A DNA stretch of 64,000 bases, taken from assembly GCA_903813345.2 (NCBI GenBank), contig CAIIXF020000011.1, forward strand, positions 23,729,754 to 23,793,753, written 5' to 3'. Each line of letters begins with the position of its first letter. The stretch's first letter is position 1. The DNA comes from Owenia fusiformis (lineage: Eukaryota; Annelida; Polychaeta; Sabellida; Oweniidae). The notes below the pieces were generated by a model. The model saw only the letters and a list, made by a program, of their open reading frames with translations. It made no database searches and was not told the DNA's origin. Positions 12,624 to 24,700 of the stretch are shown in pieces. Both the position numbers and the translations under genes were made by a program.

Positions 12624-12930
12624 CTAAGGACAATTAGACATGAGATCTATAAATGCTAATATTACTACAGTGTATGTGTTCATAGAAATGAAACATTTAT
12701 ATAACAAAAATTGAGTACCAAGTCCATGTGAATCAAGAAAACCACATGTCATTGTATAGATTACCAATACCCTCAGTAAAAAATCATGAAAAAGCACCTG
12801 TCAAACCACTTCTAAGTCATTTATCATGATAAAAGTAAAAGACACTCTACCATTTCTCACCTTTGCATACTCTTCTGATATATAAGTTCAATTAGAACGT
12901 AGTTTAGAACGCCTAAATGGATTATGACAT

Positions 12931-13237
12931 CTGTAGAACAGTTTCTAATGAGGTAAACAGATTGTTGTCAAGAAAACCCTCCATTCATAAACATTGAGAT
13001 GCATGATGGGAGCAACAAAAATCAATTAGTTTTTTTTCAAAGCTTGTGATTGACCATAATTTATAGATAATCAATTGTATTATACTTAATTGTTGAGATT
13101 AAATATAAAGAGATATTTCAATGATATCATAGTTTAGTGAAAAATGATTAAAAACGAAGTCTCGTTATTTCGAGACGTTGACTCCATTTTGGCAAGGTCA
13201 CTGTCTCGGAAAAGAAATCTGGCATAAAACTACAAAT
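12931..13237. promoter_or_regulatory. Probable divergent promoter region between the vWA gene and NDUFB2
   Basis: The vWA gene is transcribed leftward (possible 5' exon ending near 12930) and NDUFB2 rightward (ATG 13238). Only about 300 bp separate them. I see no clear TATA box. The short 5' leader of NDUFB2 probably lies within 13140-13237. This call rests on gene geometry, not on recognised promoter motifs. Confidence 0.4.
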
Positions 13238-16200
13238 ATGTTTGCCCTAGCCCGTCTCCGGACCGCGGCAACTAATCTAAGACCTAAAGTATGCAATGGT
13301 CAAACTCGTAATATGAGCCTTTACCCGTAAGTATAAGCAACTACTTAGATACAGTCGATTTTAATGTTTTTTCGTCGATAAAAATTATTTTAAAAAATTA
13401 TTTTATTTTGCTAACCTTAGTCTAGACCCCTAGGTCTACGTCTAGAGTCTAGACTAGCCAAAAGGTAAATAGTCATAATTTTATTGTACAGGAATGACAT
13501 TTGTATATTTCAGACAAATTAGTTTTATGTGCAACCATCCTGTGACCTCTGTAAATTACAGTGTATTTATAAGTTTCAGCTTATATCTTTCAAAGGCTGA
13601 CTCATGACTATAGTTCGACAAGTTTTACTCGAGTCTCTAGCTTACAGCTAGACGTAACTTCATTGATTTCGTATGTACTCTAGAAAAGGTGCTACACGCA
13701 CCTAGAACTCATTTTTAATAAATTTTATAAATATTTTAAAGAATATTAATCATATTTAGGATGAAGCGTTGCTTGTCTGGATTTAGATATTTCAAAATTT
13801 CATTTCGGAGTTTGACACATGGTGAAATTTTCTCGCTGTAGCTAAAAATGGCTTCCGGTTCTGGGCGTGAATAAAATTTGAAATTATTCTCGCTTAAAGA
13901 AATCAAATATAACAATCGATTCAGACAGGGATGTGAGCGGATGTTCTTCAAATCTATACATAAAGGTATATTTCATAGTATTACATACCTAGCGAAGCAT
14001 TTGTATGGAAGTCAATGGGAAAGTTAGCGAGCTATATCCACCGGTATTGCCCAATTACCCCGATATAGCCCGCTTACCTCGTTTTGATATTAGATTTCTT
14101 TAATAACCATGATAATATCATGACGTCACGTCATTGATACAAAGTAACCATGGGAACAAAGGCATGTAATACATCAGTTATGTCACTATGACGTGAAATA
14201 TGCCTTCGTTCTTGCCCAAATATAGAGCCTCCCAAGGTCGGCCTATATTGGGAGAACTCAGGCATATTTCACGTCATAGTGACATAACCTCTAATTATTA
14301 TGCCATATTTATTGTGCGTGTGACACAATGATTTACAATATTTATAATACTAAGGCAGCTCAATCTTCCTACTCAAAGCCGGAATATAGAGAAGGCTTTG
14401 GACCGAAGTAAGACAAGTTAAACCCAATACCACGGCTTTTATTTATTAATCTGAATGCTCTTGTTGCCGTGATTGGGTTTTACTTCCGTGCTATGCTTTC
14501 ATTGGTAGCAAATTCTCACTATCAGTTATTAATAAAACGTGCATCGAATTCCATGCATTACCATAGGCTACCATTGGATTTTTTGCATCAAAGGCAGAAT
14601 AGGCACAGATGTTAAACCTAGGGCGGGCCACAAGATATGTAAGATAAGAAATAAGGCCCAGACTAGGTTTAACTTGTTGAAGTAACTCATGACTTGATAC
14701 ATCCGTCCCTTTGTCTGGGCGATAACTCAAATACTGTTGGCCCAATTTGTTCATATTTTGTACATTTCTGTAGATTTTCAAAATGGCCACTTGTTTAAAA
14801 ATGGGACAACCACCGTGTATCGGCGAGAAAAGTAACAACTTAAAATTAATCTCAGATAACAAGTTTTGCGCAACATGCGCAGTTCTCTTGTTACGTTCAA
14901 AAGATCCGCCCTGCATGAGCAAACCCAGAAGTAGACTGAAAATGTAAGTTTCTTACTTCGATTAACTATTTTGTTGGTTATGTTCTGTTCCATCCCGAAA
15001 GTCCCGTCCCGAAATGGATAATTCCAGTCCCATCCCATCCCGAAATATTTTTGTCCCATCACAACCCTATTGGACGCCCTTCTCATTCTCCACTGATTTA
15101 TGTATAAATTACGCTCTCTGCAATGAACACCTACATAGAGTGTACAAAATTTGGAGGATCTTTCGAAATTTCAATAAAATAATGGAGGCTGGAAACAAAT
15201 TGTAAGGTCTATTTCAAAATTTATCTATTTTCTAATAGGCCTACCACAAAGTATTACCATTCCATTTCAATGGGCCAATTTATGTGGAAATCAACCATGT
15301 GGTTTTTCTAATCACGTGTCTAGGGGAAACGAAATGTCCTACCTATCACTCACTACAGAATAGTGACAGCTGAAACTGAAAAAATCAATTGCAGTAGGCC
15401 TACTTTATACCTCTAAATGTTTCCTACATTTCCATCATCCATTTGAATGTGAAAGTCTGTAAGCTGCTCGTTGAGTGGATATTTTGTACTACCAAACTGG
15501 CAGTTTTGACAGAAATTCATAAAATAGTGTTCGAAATCTCTGGAGATTTCTGAATGAACAATTACAAATTGCTGAACTTCCTGTAGCTCTCATTCTGGAG
15601 CAGCTGTTAACTAACAGACATTAATTTGGGTTTTCTGGATAAATAATTCGAGGTAATAGATATCAGTCATAGTCGTTGTTGCTGTTGTCTAGTTGTTGAA
15701 AACAATTAAAAAAATTCAACAATTTAAACGGCCCCAACCACCTTATAACCCGAAGTTCACCAAAAGAAGTCGAATTCCTGGGGATTTTGGCGACTATTTA
15801 AGTTGATATCTTAGATAGCATCTATATGACCTGTCATCAGTCCATTCAGTTTTGAAAAATTCAAGATTTTTACATTTAGTTAAAGTTTTTCTAAGTACAC
15901 GTGTACTTGATGTTAAATTTTCATGGGGTCGATCATATGCCATTGCGTCATTACCACAATATGCCTATGGTAAATCTGGTTTTCTTGAAAAAATCTATCA
16001 GCATATTTTCTTTGTAATTTCAGATGGAGATACCGTGTGTTGAGTACCCCTCCTAGCAGTGTAACTATGCTAAAGGCAGAGATGATCGGGGGATTCTTCT
16101 GGTTCTGGGTGCTATACCACTGCTATAAGCAGCCAGAGCATATAGTTGTAAGTTCTAAATCTGTTTATGGAGAAAGATTTGTGAATAACTCGATAGAGTA

Positions 16201-17183
16201 AATAAGGCAGTGGTCTCCCCAGGCCTAGCCTATCGTTAAAGCAATTAATCAGCTACTGCACCATGTGAAAATTTGAAAAATTACATGCCATCCAGTGTTT
16301 GCACTCTGTCAATATGATAATACGTATACTGTAAAACGGGTATTGTTAACGAGGGGTAATTGTTAGCGATTGTTAGCGATCGCTATAGTTTCGCTAAAAA
16401 TTCAATTCGCTAAAATAAACCGGGGTTATAATAAACCGGGCGCTAAAATTTGCAAATTCCCAGGAAACTACATGAATACTAGTATTTAAGGAGCTTTTCG
16501 TTCAGTGCTCGACTTCCGGTTTGTAGTTTGATAAAGGTAAATATTTTTAAAATTAAATGATACCGTGATTTTGTGATTAGTCAGATGAGATTACAGTAGT
16601 TTGGACCAATACCATGTGCGTTAGAAGTCTTACATTTTGATAATTGCTCTGTCATGTCCGTTATTCATTCTTCTGCCATAAATGATAAAATTTCTAATGC
16701 ATTTCGCTAATTTGATTTTATAAAGATCTTCATTTCGCTAAAATTTCCCGCGCTAAAACCCCCTAAAATTGAAAAATCGCTTAAATTTCCCGGTGTCAAA
16801 ATTACCCGTTTTACAGTATTGGCATATTTTGACCAAAAAAGGTCAAGTTACGACTACGTACATAAATAAATGCATTTGATTTGTTGATTAAAATACTTGG
16901 AGGTCAAGATCACAGACTGATGTCTGTCAATGTCAACAGTTGTAAAAAAGTTATATCGTTAACCAATTTGACCCCATGTCTTAATGCTTATGTAATTTAT
17001 TGCTTGAGATTGATGTTTAAAACGAGGGCTTCAGAAATAACAAAATTTCATTGAATGAAATGTAATATGATTGACAAAATAATAAAATTATTGTATTGTT
17101 TTCAGGGCCATTGGGATTATCCAGATCCAAGTAAATGGACTGATAAAGAATTAGGTATTCCCCCAGATGAAGAGGACCCATAA
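13238..17183 (+). CDS. NDUFB2: NADH dehydrogenase [ubiquinone] 1 beta subcomplex subunit 2 (complex I), three exons
   Basis: Exons 13238-13326, 16024-16147 and 17106-17183 join to 291 nt: 96 residues plus TAA. Donors GTAAGTATAA and GTAAGTTC and both CAG acceptors fit, with phases 2 and 0. The first exon encodes an arginine-rich, acid-free presequence (MFALARLRTAATNLRP), as expected for mitochondrial import. Exon 2 encodes WRYRVLS followed by one membrane helix, GGFFWFWVLYHCY. Exon 3 encodes the family signature GHWDYPDPSKWTDKELGIPP followed by DEEDP, close to the human C-terminus. NDUFB2 is an accessory inner-membrane subunit of complex I; human precursor length is about 105, so this one is complete. 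Intron 1 is 2.7 kb; intron 2 (958 bp) carries a 0.49-kb TIR element. The poly(A) signal AATAAA is at 17638-17643. Confidence 0.95.
14177..14290. repeat. Long hairpin / MITE in NDUFB2 intron 1
   Basis: GGTTATGTCACTATGACGTG-type arms of about 30 bp (14179-14207 and 14258-14288) are nearly perfect inverted repeats. A second inner pair (CCCAAATATAGAGCC / GGCCTATATTGGG) gives a strong stem-loop. Confidence 0.65.
14420..14482. repeat. Short hairpin, AACCCAATACCACGGC / GCCGTGATTGGGTT
   Basis: Arms of about 16 bp separated by a 25-bp loop in NDUFB2 intron 1; one of several inverted repeats between 14.1 and 14.5 kb. Confidence 0.45.
14622..14690. repeat. Dispersed repeat, copy also at 29692-29755
   Basis: The motif AAGATAAGAAATAAGGCCCA between CTAGGGCGGGCC and ACTAGG matches AGATAAGAAACAAGGCCCA between CTAGCCCGGGCC and GCTAGG at 29.7 kb. 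The element class is unknown. Confidence 0.5.
14980..15069. repeat. CCCATCCCGAAA-rich element end
   Basis: Short repeated words CCCGTCCCGAAA, CCCATCCCGAAA and GTCCCATCACAACCCTA run in series, as in the subterminal regions of hAT-like elements ending TAGGGTTGTGATGGG. Only one end was recognised. Confidence 0.35.
16327..16818. mobile_element. 492-bp TIR element in NDUFB2 intron 2
   Basis: TACTGTAAAACGGGTA is mirrored by TACCCGTTTTACAGTA. The interior repeats CGCTAAAATTT/CGGGCGCTAAAA many times near both ends. No coding capacity; entirely inside the intron between 16148 and 17105. Confidence 0.75.
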
Positions 17184-17637
17184 CTACACAATCAAATAGG
17201 ATTTACACAAATTAGCTAATTATGTACATATTGACATTTTCATAGTCAGTCTAATCCACATATTCAAGAAACTACTCCAATTGAAGGCTATTTTCCGTTC
17301 ATTTCATGGAATACTTGGATGTATTTTGTGACTGTGCGTTAGACTAGGATTCAAAGTGTATACATTTGAAATAGTGCATCATAAGCATACATTTGGAAGC
17401 TTCATGTAGAGCATTGACAGTTTCACTCATGGATTGACACACATTAAGACGATAAATAAGGACACAACCTAGTGTTATAACTAGTAATTCAAACTTCACT
17501 TTGGCCCTTCATGCTGTTTGATTCAGAGGAGGATTTCAATATTCTGCAAATATTCTGCATTAAATAGAATCTAGATTCTGCCAAAATGTTATTGATAAGG
17601 AAATACAAGTGCTATTTCTTGTATTCATTTTATGCCA

Positions 17638-17643
17638 AATAAA
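17638..17643 (+). terminator. Poly(A) signal of NDUFB2
   Basis: AATAAA lies 455 bp after the NDUFB2 stop codon in otherwise non-coding sequence. It is the best 3'-end signal on the plus strand here. Confidence 0.6.
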
Positions 17644-18887
17644 GATTGAATGTTTTTAAGTCATAATTTATTGTTTCAGCTTTTTTTGTACATGGTTCAG
17701 TTTAAATCCTAAAATAATGAATGAAGTACAGAAGGGATAAACATGTTATGAAACCTTTCATTTGTCCACCAGTGTATGTGGCTAATAACCAATAACCATG
17801 GCAACCAGGAAGAGAAATTTTTGATCACATTTTGTTTGGAAATATTTGACAGAATGGTCCAGCTCATCTGCCAAATAGTTTTATATTTGCCATTAAGATA
17901 ATTGCTCTCAGTCTCAAGAATTCACAATTGCTGGACATTTGTTATATTCTAAAAAAGATTATTGAAAATGAAATCAGAAACTTTTCACAATTATCTAGAT
18001 GACAGTAGTTTTACCATCATGGGCTTACATCAGTTGAGGTACCATGGTTACAGTGTACAGAGTTCCTTTAAATAGAATCATAATGGATCCACTATAACAT
18101 TTATATGATTATAAAATGTGTTCCAGATCAATAGAACATAATATATATTATTTTTAGAATTTTTGTCTAACAATTTGACAATATTTTGAATATTTCATCA
18201 TAAACATGATGAAAGTTGACTTTATTTCTACTTGAATATAATAGTCCACTGTCTCACTTAAAATTGCATTGTAGAAATCATATTTGTTGGAGGTTCACTT
18301 GTCCATATTCAATCTTGTTTTATCAATTGCTCGATATCTATCTACCCTGTGTGCAGAGTCTAGTTAAACTACACTGAAGACGAAGCTCTCTTTTAAGAAG
18401 TGAAGTCAAATGAATGCAAAGGGTAGATCTATCGAGACATGGCATAAGTAAAATTCCCAAAAATATTCATTTTATACAATTTAACGCATGCTTTACAACA
18501 CAGTGAATAGCTGATTTTAGATTTGGTGAAATTGATAACCTCCATCAATTTTATAATTTCGGCTTGGAAGTTCAGTGAAAAATTACAAATTGTATCATTA
18601 TGAATAGCAAGGTGGGTGTTTATGCAATATGTCAAAAGAATTAAAGCACACGACTCAATGAATCAGGTGATTTAGTGGACTCAACTCATGTCTCATATCA
18701 TAGCCTTTCAAGTGTGACTACCGCCCTCATTCAAAGTCTTAATACAAGACATTCGTCATTCTTTAAATTATCCATAATTCATCTTGCCCTGGGCTTGAAT
18801 CCTTTATTTGAAGAACGACCCAAAAGTGATCTGCCATGTTTATTCAAGAGTCCTGATCTAAATACTGTATGTTGTAGTCATTTGATG
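17644..18887. other. Intergenic stretch with nothing firm
   Basis: AT-rich sequence downstream of NDUFB2. Small frames on both strands lack splice support. Confidence 0.4.
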
Positions 18888-19136
18888 TTATCTCACAAAG
18901 TCTGGTCTTGGTTGTATAAAGCTGGGAATATTTTTTCTGGCTATTGTGACATTGCCCTTCTGTTTGTCCTCTATGAATTGTATAATACTTAACATCCCTT
19001 CTATCTCCTCTTTCTTTTTTCGAAAGCGTTTCTTTTGGGCGTGTTTACATGAGTCTATGTGTGCTTTCATACCCCCCGCATAGAGGTAGACCTTGCGACA
19101 CCTGGGATTCCCGGGACATGTCCACATAATAGGCAT
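18888..19136 (-). CDS. Possible exon or fragment with a C2HC-like zinc finger
   Basis: The 82-codon reading frame starts MPIMWTCPGNPRCRKVYLYA. It has a Cys-x4-Cys ... His-x4-Cys pattern (CPGNPRC, AHIDSC) followed by a basic stretch KKRFRKKKEE. This looks like one nucleic-acid-binding finger plus a nuclear-localisation-like run. It lies directly downstream of the orphan exon on the same strand, and a CAG acceptor precedes it near 19143. No known family was recognised, and it could be a remnant of a zinc-finger gene. Confidence 0.3.
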   Translation of the reverse strand: MPIMWTCPGNPRCRKVYLYAGGMKAHIDSCKHAQKKRFRKKKEEIEGMLSIIQFIEDKQKGNVTIARKNIPSFIQPRPDFVR

Positions 19137-19208
19137 TATGACTGTGTTGCGTAAAAATGAGATTCTATCTTTCAGTTTCTTGATTTAATCACAGAGTAGT
19201 TTTTCATC

Positions 19209-19429
19209 GACATATGGTACAGTGATCATCTATGCTTCGTGGAGGCTGGTTGACAAACAATGCACTTCTTAACTGAGACCGATCACACTTGATCAAAAAA
19301 GGCAATTGTATTTTCAAGTGTATCACCAGGCTTTGTAATTGATTGTATGAATGTTTTTGTTGTATATGATGGTACGCTTGAATGTCCTCTCTGGATTGTT
19401 CTAGAATGTCAGTACACCTGAGATGTCCT
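19209..19429 (-). CDS. Orphan exon-like segment, product not recognised
   Basis: On the minus strand a good acceptor (TTTCTATTCCAG) is followed by 73 open codons. They begin HLRCTDILEQSRED and end in SIDDHCTIC, then R and TGA. The composition is protein-like (Q, L and K rich, with the RSxDDHCTIC pattern near the end). I do not recognise the family and found no convincing upstream exon before the PRDM4 3' end. It may be the last exon of a small gene, a pseudogene, or a fragment of a transposon gene. A weak donor (T|GTACCA, near 19216) would join it in phase to the zinc-finger-like segment just downstream. Confidence 0.3.
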
Positions 19430-19432
19430 GGA

Positions 19433-21017
19433 ATAGAAATATAGAGAATTAAGTATAATCTTCTAGATCAGTTTACCGCAATCTACAATGAACAGAATAT
19501 CTCAAATGATTGATAAGAACAGAATCTCTGAAATAAATTATTCATTCTTAACTCACTGAAGAGTCTGAATATTGTGCTTAATCATGAACTTTAAAATGAC
19601 ACAGAATACAGATGTTTTAGAAATATCGGAACGAATATGTTGCAAGATACATGTAGGCATTCTTATATCAAACCCCCTCCCCCTATCATCTCACTGAAGC
19701 ACAGATCGGACAAATAACGAGGTCAAGAATAAAACGTCTAGAGAGAAGACCCTCATAAGTTGTTTGTTCAAATGATAAAAATATCACAAATATGCACAAA
19801 ATTCAAATTTAGATGCCAAAAATGAAATTAGGCCTATCGTGTTCTTTTTGGAAAATATTGTTCGGTCTAAAGTAACCAAATGGACTAGTTGCTTGAGAAA
19901 CAATATTTTGATTTGTTTACTTTGGAGATGTGTACCTCATTTATTTACCATTAACATCATGAATCGTACTTTCCTTTTAAATAATGAATTTTGAAAAAAA
20001 ATGTTTTAGCATTCAAATGTGTATGTGGATATATAAAGTCTAAATATGATACTACATTACATGATTAAAACTACTACATACCTTTACAAACCAAAAACAA
20101 ATCCTAAGCCTACAGTGTCAACTCCCTCCTTTACATGGCTTTACATTATATTGAGTATCAGTGACCTATAACAACTGAACAAAGCTCTTAGAGATGGATC
20201 AAATGAATTAAGATTAATCTCTCTGAAGCCTGTTAAGTTCTATTATAGTCTTCTATGACATATGGAGTGAACGCTTACCCAAAATAAAAGTATTTATTGC
20301 ATTTTAGAATTCATTGAAAAAACTTTCGATTCAATAAAACAGCAATTATTTACCATTATTTGAACTGAATTTAAAATAAAATCTGCCCTTAATAACAATT
20401 GTAGTTGTGTAAATTGAGAATGGAGTTTCCCTATTTTAGAGTTTTCCAATTAGCTTATACTTGCATAGGGATAATCCTTAATCTCTGATCTCTATGCAGT
20501 TATATTCATATTCAATACCAAAGGGCATAAAGGCCAACTTTATCAAACACCTAGAATTAATTATATAGCTGGAAGCCCTTTTAGTGTGACAATATTTTAG
20601 CAAATCAGAATTGTCAACATAAGCCTATTACATTAATAGTTGGTCTCAAAATCTATAATAATATAATATATTGGGGTCAATATATTGGGGCAACATGGTC
20701 TTAATATTGCGAATTAATCTGGACAAAATGTCTTAAAATAGGGAGGGGAGTTGAGAGCAAAACTCCCAAAATAGATGACTGAAACAAATGATATAAAATT
20801 AGAAGGTGGGAGTCTGGTTGGTCATTTGGTCCAAAATGTCCATAAATTGAGACTTTTTGCCTTTACTCAACATACATCTGCCTCAGACTTATTCTATTCT
20901 CTAATCTCAGTCTATTCCTCAAATATTGCCTGAACTTTGAATATGAAATGAAGATTATTTCTACAGGCATTTAGTCTATTGCCCGTCTATTGAGGCCAGT
21001 CTATTGTGTTGTTTAGT
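19433..21017. other. Intergenic stretch with nothing firm
   Basis: Searched on the minus strand for exons preceding the orphan exon at 19.4 kb; donor-like sites (e.g. near 20080) follow frames with stops. A small ATATTGGGG duplication at 20670-20690 is the only repeat noted. Confidence 0.4.
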
Positions 21018-21177
21018 AAAACCCATTTCAGTGGAACACCTTTGGTACTTCTAAAAAGTGTTCCACTTGGGAGATGTTCCACTTATAGAGGTTCATTTAA
21101 CATTAAAGTCAGTTGGTCTTGAGACTCTGAAAAGTGTTCCACTAACAGAGGTGTTCCACTTTACAGGTTTCACTGTA
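21018..21177. mobile_element. 160-bp ACAGTAAAACC-family element
   Basis: Begins TAGTAAAACCCATTTC and ends CAGGTTTCACTGTA. Interior repeats are GTTCCACTT and GTGTTCCACT. This is a short uninterrupted relative of 4709-5267, just beyond the PRDM4 3' end. Confidence 0.5.
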
Positions 21178-21269
21178 TTATAAGCCACACCTTCTCCATC
21201 TTTGTCCCTCTGGACATTTTGCAACAAAGAGAGATGCTATGATTATCAGAATATATTGAAACTGGTATT

Positions 21270-21280
21270 TTTATTTTATT
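21270..21280 (-). terminator. Poly(A) signals of PRDM4
   Basis: Two AATAAA hexamers on the minus strand (TTTATTTTATT on plus) lie about 510 bp after the PRDM4 stop. They give a 3' UTR that includes the short TIR element at 21614-21745. Confidence 0.45.
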
Positions 21281-21613
21281 GTAAATTAAATATTATAAAC
21301 ATTAGGTACACAAAAATAAATAATGTAACCAATGAAGTAAAATGAAATATGAATAAATATACTTTGGGTAAAATGATTGCCCAATACACAATAAAGTAAT
21401 TATACATACATATACATTGCATTACAGAATACGTTTACTGTATATCAAAATAATATCAATTAAAGTACTTATAAAGTCTTGTACTCTTGCACTAAGTCTC
21501 TGGTCTTCCCCAAGTTCGCCTACTTATTTGGGGGAAAAACAAGGGCTTGATGTAAAATTAGTACTTGTAGATGCATAACAAATATAAAAAAAACAAAAAG
21601 CCACCGACATGCA

Positions 21614-21745
21614 AAATGTCACCACCTTCAACCACTGAATGCTGAACACAAACCACCAGATGCCAAACACCAGTCACCGAACACCATCCAAAAGAATTTG
21701 GAGACTAATACTACAACAATATGTCACCACTTCTGGTGGTGACAT
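21614..21745. mobile_element. Short TIR element in the PRDM4 3' UTR, copy 1
   Basis: AAAATGTCACCACC on the left is mirrored by GGTGGTGACAT on the right. The CACTGAATGCTGAACACAAA-type interior and TTTGGAGACTA match the copy at 27079-27207 in the same orientation. Confidence 0.6.
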
Positions 21746-21785
21746 AATTAATAGAAATGAAGCAAACTTGACAAAGAGGCAGGTT

Positions 21786-24700
21786 CTAAGATTTCATTTC
21801 CGTTTCTTTTGTTGCATGTTTTTCAGGCTTATTCTTCTTACGTTTATTTTTCTTGTCCATCACCAATTCATCGATATACTTGTGTACTTTTGAGGCATGT
21901 CTATCCAGATGGAACTTCGTATAAAAACCTTTACCACATTCAGTACATTTAAAGTCCCTTTGCTGAGTATGAACCTTACAATGTTTTACCAAATTTTGCT
22001 GTTTATGGAATCCCTTGTTGCAAATTTGACACTGGTATTTTTTCTCAGTTGAATGTTGATGCATATGTTGATTGAGATCAATCATTCTAGCGAAAAATTT
22101 ATCACATTTTGTACATGCAATGTTTTTCTGGCCAGTGTGGATAACCTCATGTGACTGGAGATGGGCTTTTTGTCGGAAAGATTTATTGCAAACTGGACAC
22201 TGGTGCTTTTTCTCCCCTGGAAGAAAAAATGCAGGCTTTGTAAAAGATGGCATATACTATAGGTTTTCAAGAGAAAGACCATGCATGTGCACATTAGGCC
22301 ACTCTAAAAAAGAACTAAGACCGTAATGCATCAAATCAGAATCAAAACAAAACAGATTTTGGAACTTATCTTCAGTATTCAGAATTATAACTACTCAGAC
22401 TAGTCAGTTGGAGTAAAAAAGGTATGAAAAATATATGAATTCAATTAAAAATCATTTATCTACACATATGCAAAAGAAGTCATCTTTACGATATTCATTG
22501 CTTTTGTCAATTCATTCGTTAGTGTTATAGTTTGCTATAATGAGGTCTAAATGTAAATGTAACACAAACCTGTATGAATACGCAAATGAATGCGTAAGTT
22601 ACTAGAATCACTAAATCCTTTATTACAGTAGCTACATTTATGCCGTTTGATACCAAAATGTATATCTGCATGAGCATCTAGCTTCTGGGCATTTTGGAAA
22701 GATTTTGGGCACTTGGGGCATTGGAATCTATTCTTTGAGGTATCGGCATGTCGGAATATCATGTGCTGCTTCAAGTGATGAAACTCCACAAAATCCTTCT
22801 TGCATATTGAACAGCTGTAGTATTCATTCGGAGCAGAAGGAACACCTGGAAAGTGATGACATTTTAACATGTGAATTTGGATCAACAAGTAAGGAAGAGG
22901 AGAAACATGCAATCGATAATACAGTACTACAGTGATATATAAATGCAAGAAATGAGGCAAGATTGGCATGAAGAGAGTGAAATAGTGCAGGATAGATAGT
23001 GGATATTGATGAAAATCCCTTCTCATCCTTTTTTGAAAATTTGAGATAAATTTTTGAAATTAGACCTTTTTCTTAAAATTGAGGCCTATTCTCAGAGATG
23101 AAATTCAACACAAGACCACAAACAAATTTGAGATCAATTTTTGAAATTAAACCCTTTCCCCAACATTTAGGCCTATTCTCAGAGATGAAATTCAACACAA
23201 GTCCACAAAAAAAATTGAGATCAATTTTTGAAATTAGACCCTTTCCCCAAAATTGAGGCCTATTCTCAGAGATGAAATTCAACACAACTCCACAATTTTT
23301 GGAACAACCTACCTAAATACTTAGAATAAGGCCTGCTATACCAATACAACAGCTCAGCACCAGGCTCAATGTCTTTACACGTGATAAAGAATATGTTGAG
23401 ACCTTCTTGGTAGGCTACTATATTTTGTTCCCGTGTAGCTCTGGCTTTCCTGACGAACATCATCCAGTTTGATGTGTCTTCATTGGTACAGTGGATGTAA
23501 TGATACTTGTGATCTTCATTACATATCTGGAAAAATATTACATGCACAAATAAAGGGATTCATTAAGGAATTAGTTTCCATGCTTTTATTCTAATTTTTA
23601 ATAATTTTGCCAAATGTTTAGATTAAACTGATTGCTTAGTGCAGATAATTTATGAAGAATACGAGAACCCTTTACTTCTGGTTTGAGAATTTGAAAAATA
23701 TTTCTAAAAATGATCTAGTTTTTGTCAATTCCTCGTCTAATTTGCAACTTTTAACAACCATCGATAGAATAGAATCCATTGAATTGATCATGATGAAGAA
23801 AGCATCAAGTAAATTCTTTATTTTAAAACCACTCCAAGGCATTCAGATTCAAAATTGAAATTCTGAAATTTGTGATGGAACTTTTGATGCCTCCCTTAAC
23901 AATATGTTTACTTACCTTCCAGATATTAGAAGATTTCTCAAGTTCCTGTATTGTCTGGCTCATCATAAGCACAGCACCGATAAGAGGTCCAAATTTAGTA
24001 CCTTTTGAAATTTTCTCTTTTGCGAATATACCTGAAAGTGATGTATTTATCATGTTGTAAGGGTAGAGAGATTTGATGTGGCATTTTTTTAAAGAATGAA
24101 ATTTTTTGAAATACTCATTCCCTTTGATAACATGACAACAGAATTTAATTCATCATTTCTGTATGGGGATCTTATAAGACAACCATATCAAAACATTTTC
24201 CATGTTTTGTTTAAATATGAAGTTTATAAATTGTCATAACTACAAGAGAAATGGGCTTGCAAGGAATAAACCTTTATAATTATCAAACGCCTTTCCAATT
24301 CTTATATCCCCTTCCATTCTTTGATAATGCCTTTTGCAATGTAAAATTATAAACTACTATGTTATCCTTTGATATCATTGAAATAAATTTCAAAGAATTC
24401 AGCACAAAACACACCTGTGAACTTTATGTCTGATAAAGATGTATCAGAAACAGTCAGTTTAAGTTGCTCTGGGAGAGACATACGAGCCCGAGATGATATT
24501 GGTGCATCCTTAACTTCCACGTAGAAATTCCCATGTTGTGCACAGACGGAATGATAGGTGTCATTGCAGTCAACACAATCTGCAACACATAAATACCAAA
24601 TCAATCATGTGATGTGTAATACCTGAATACATTGTTTCATTATTAAAATCTGTAATGTATTGTTACTATCTGTAACATGGATCCAAGGTCATTACAATCT

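Noticed and set aside
14491-15086. 143- and 102-codon minus frames in NDUFB2 intron 1
   Set aside because: They run over dispersed repeats (14622-14690, 14980-15069) and show no domain or splice support.
15852-16043. 63-codon plus frame overlapping NDUFB2 exon 2
   Set aside because: It is in a different frame from the conserved protein and crosses the acceptor at 16021-16023.
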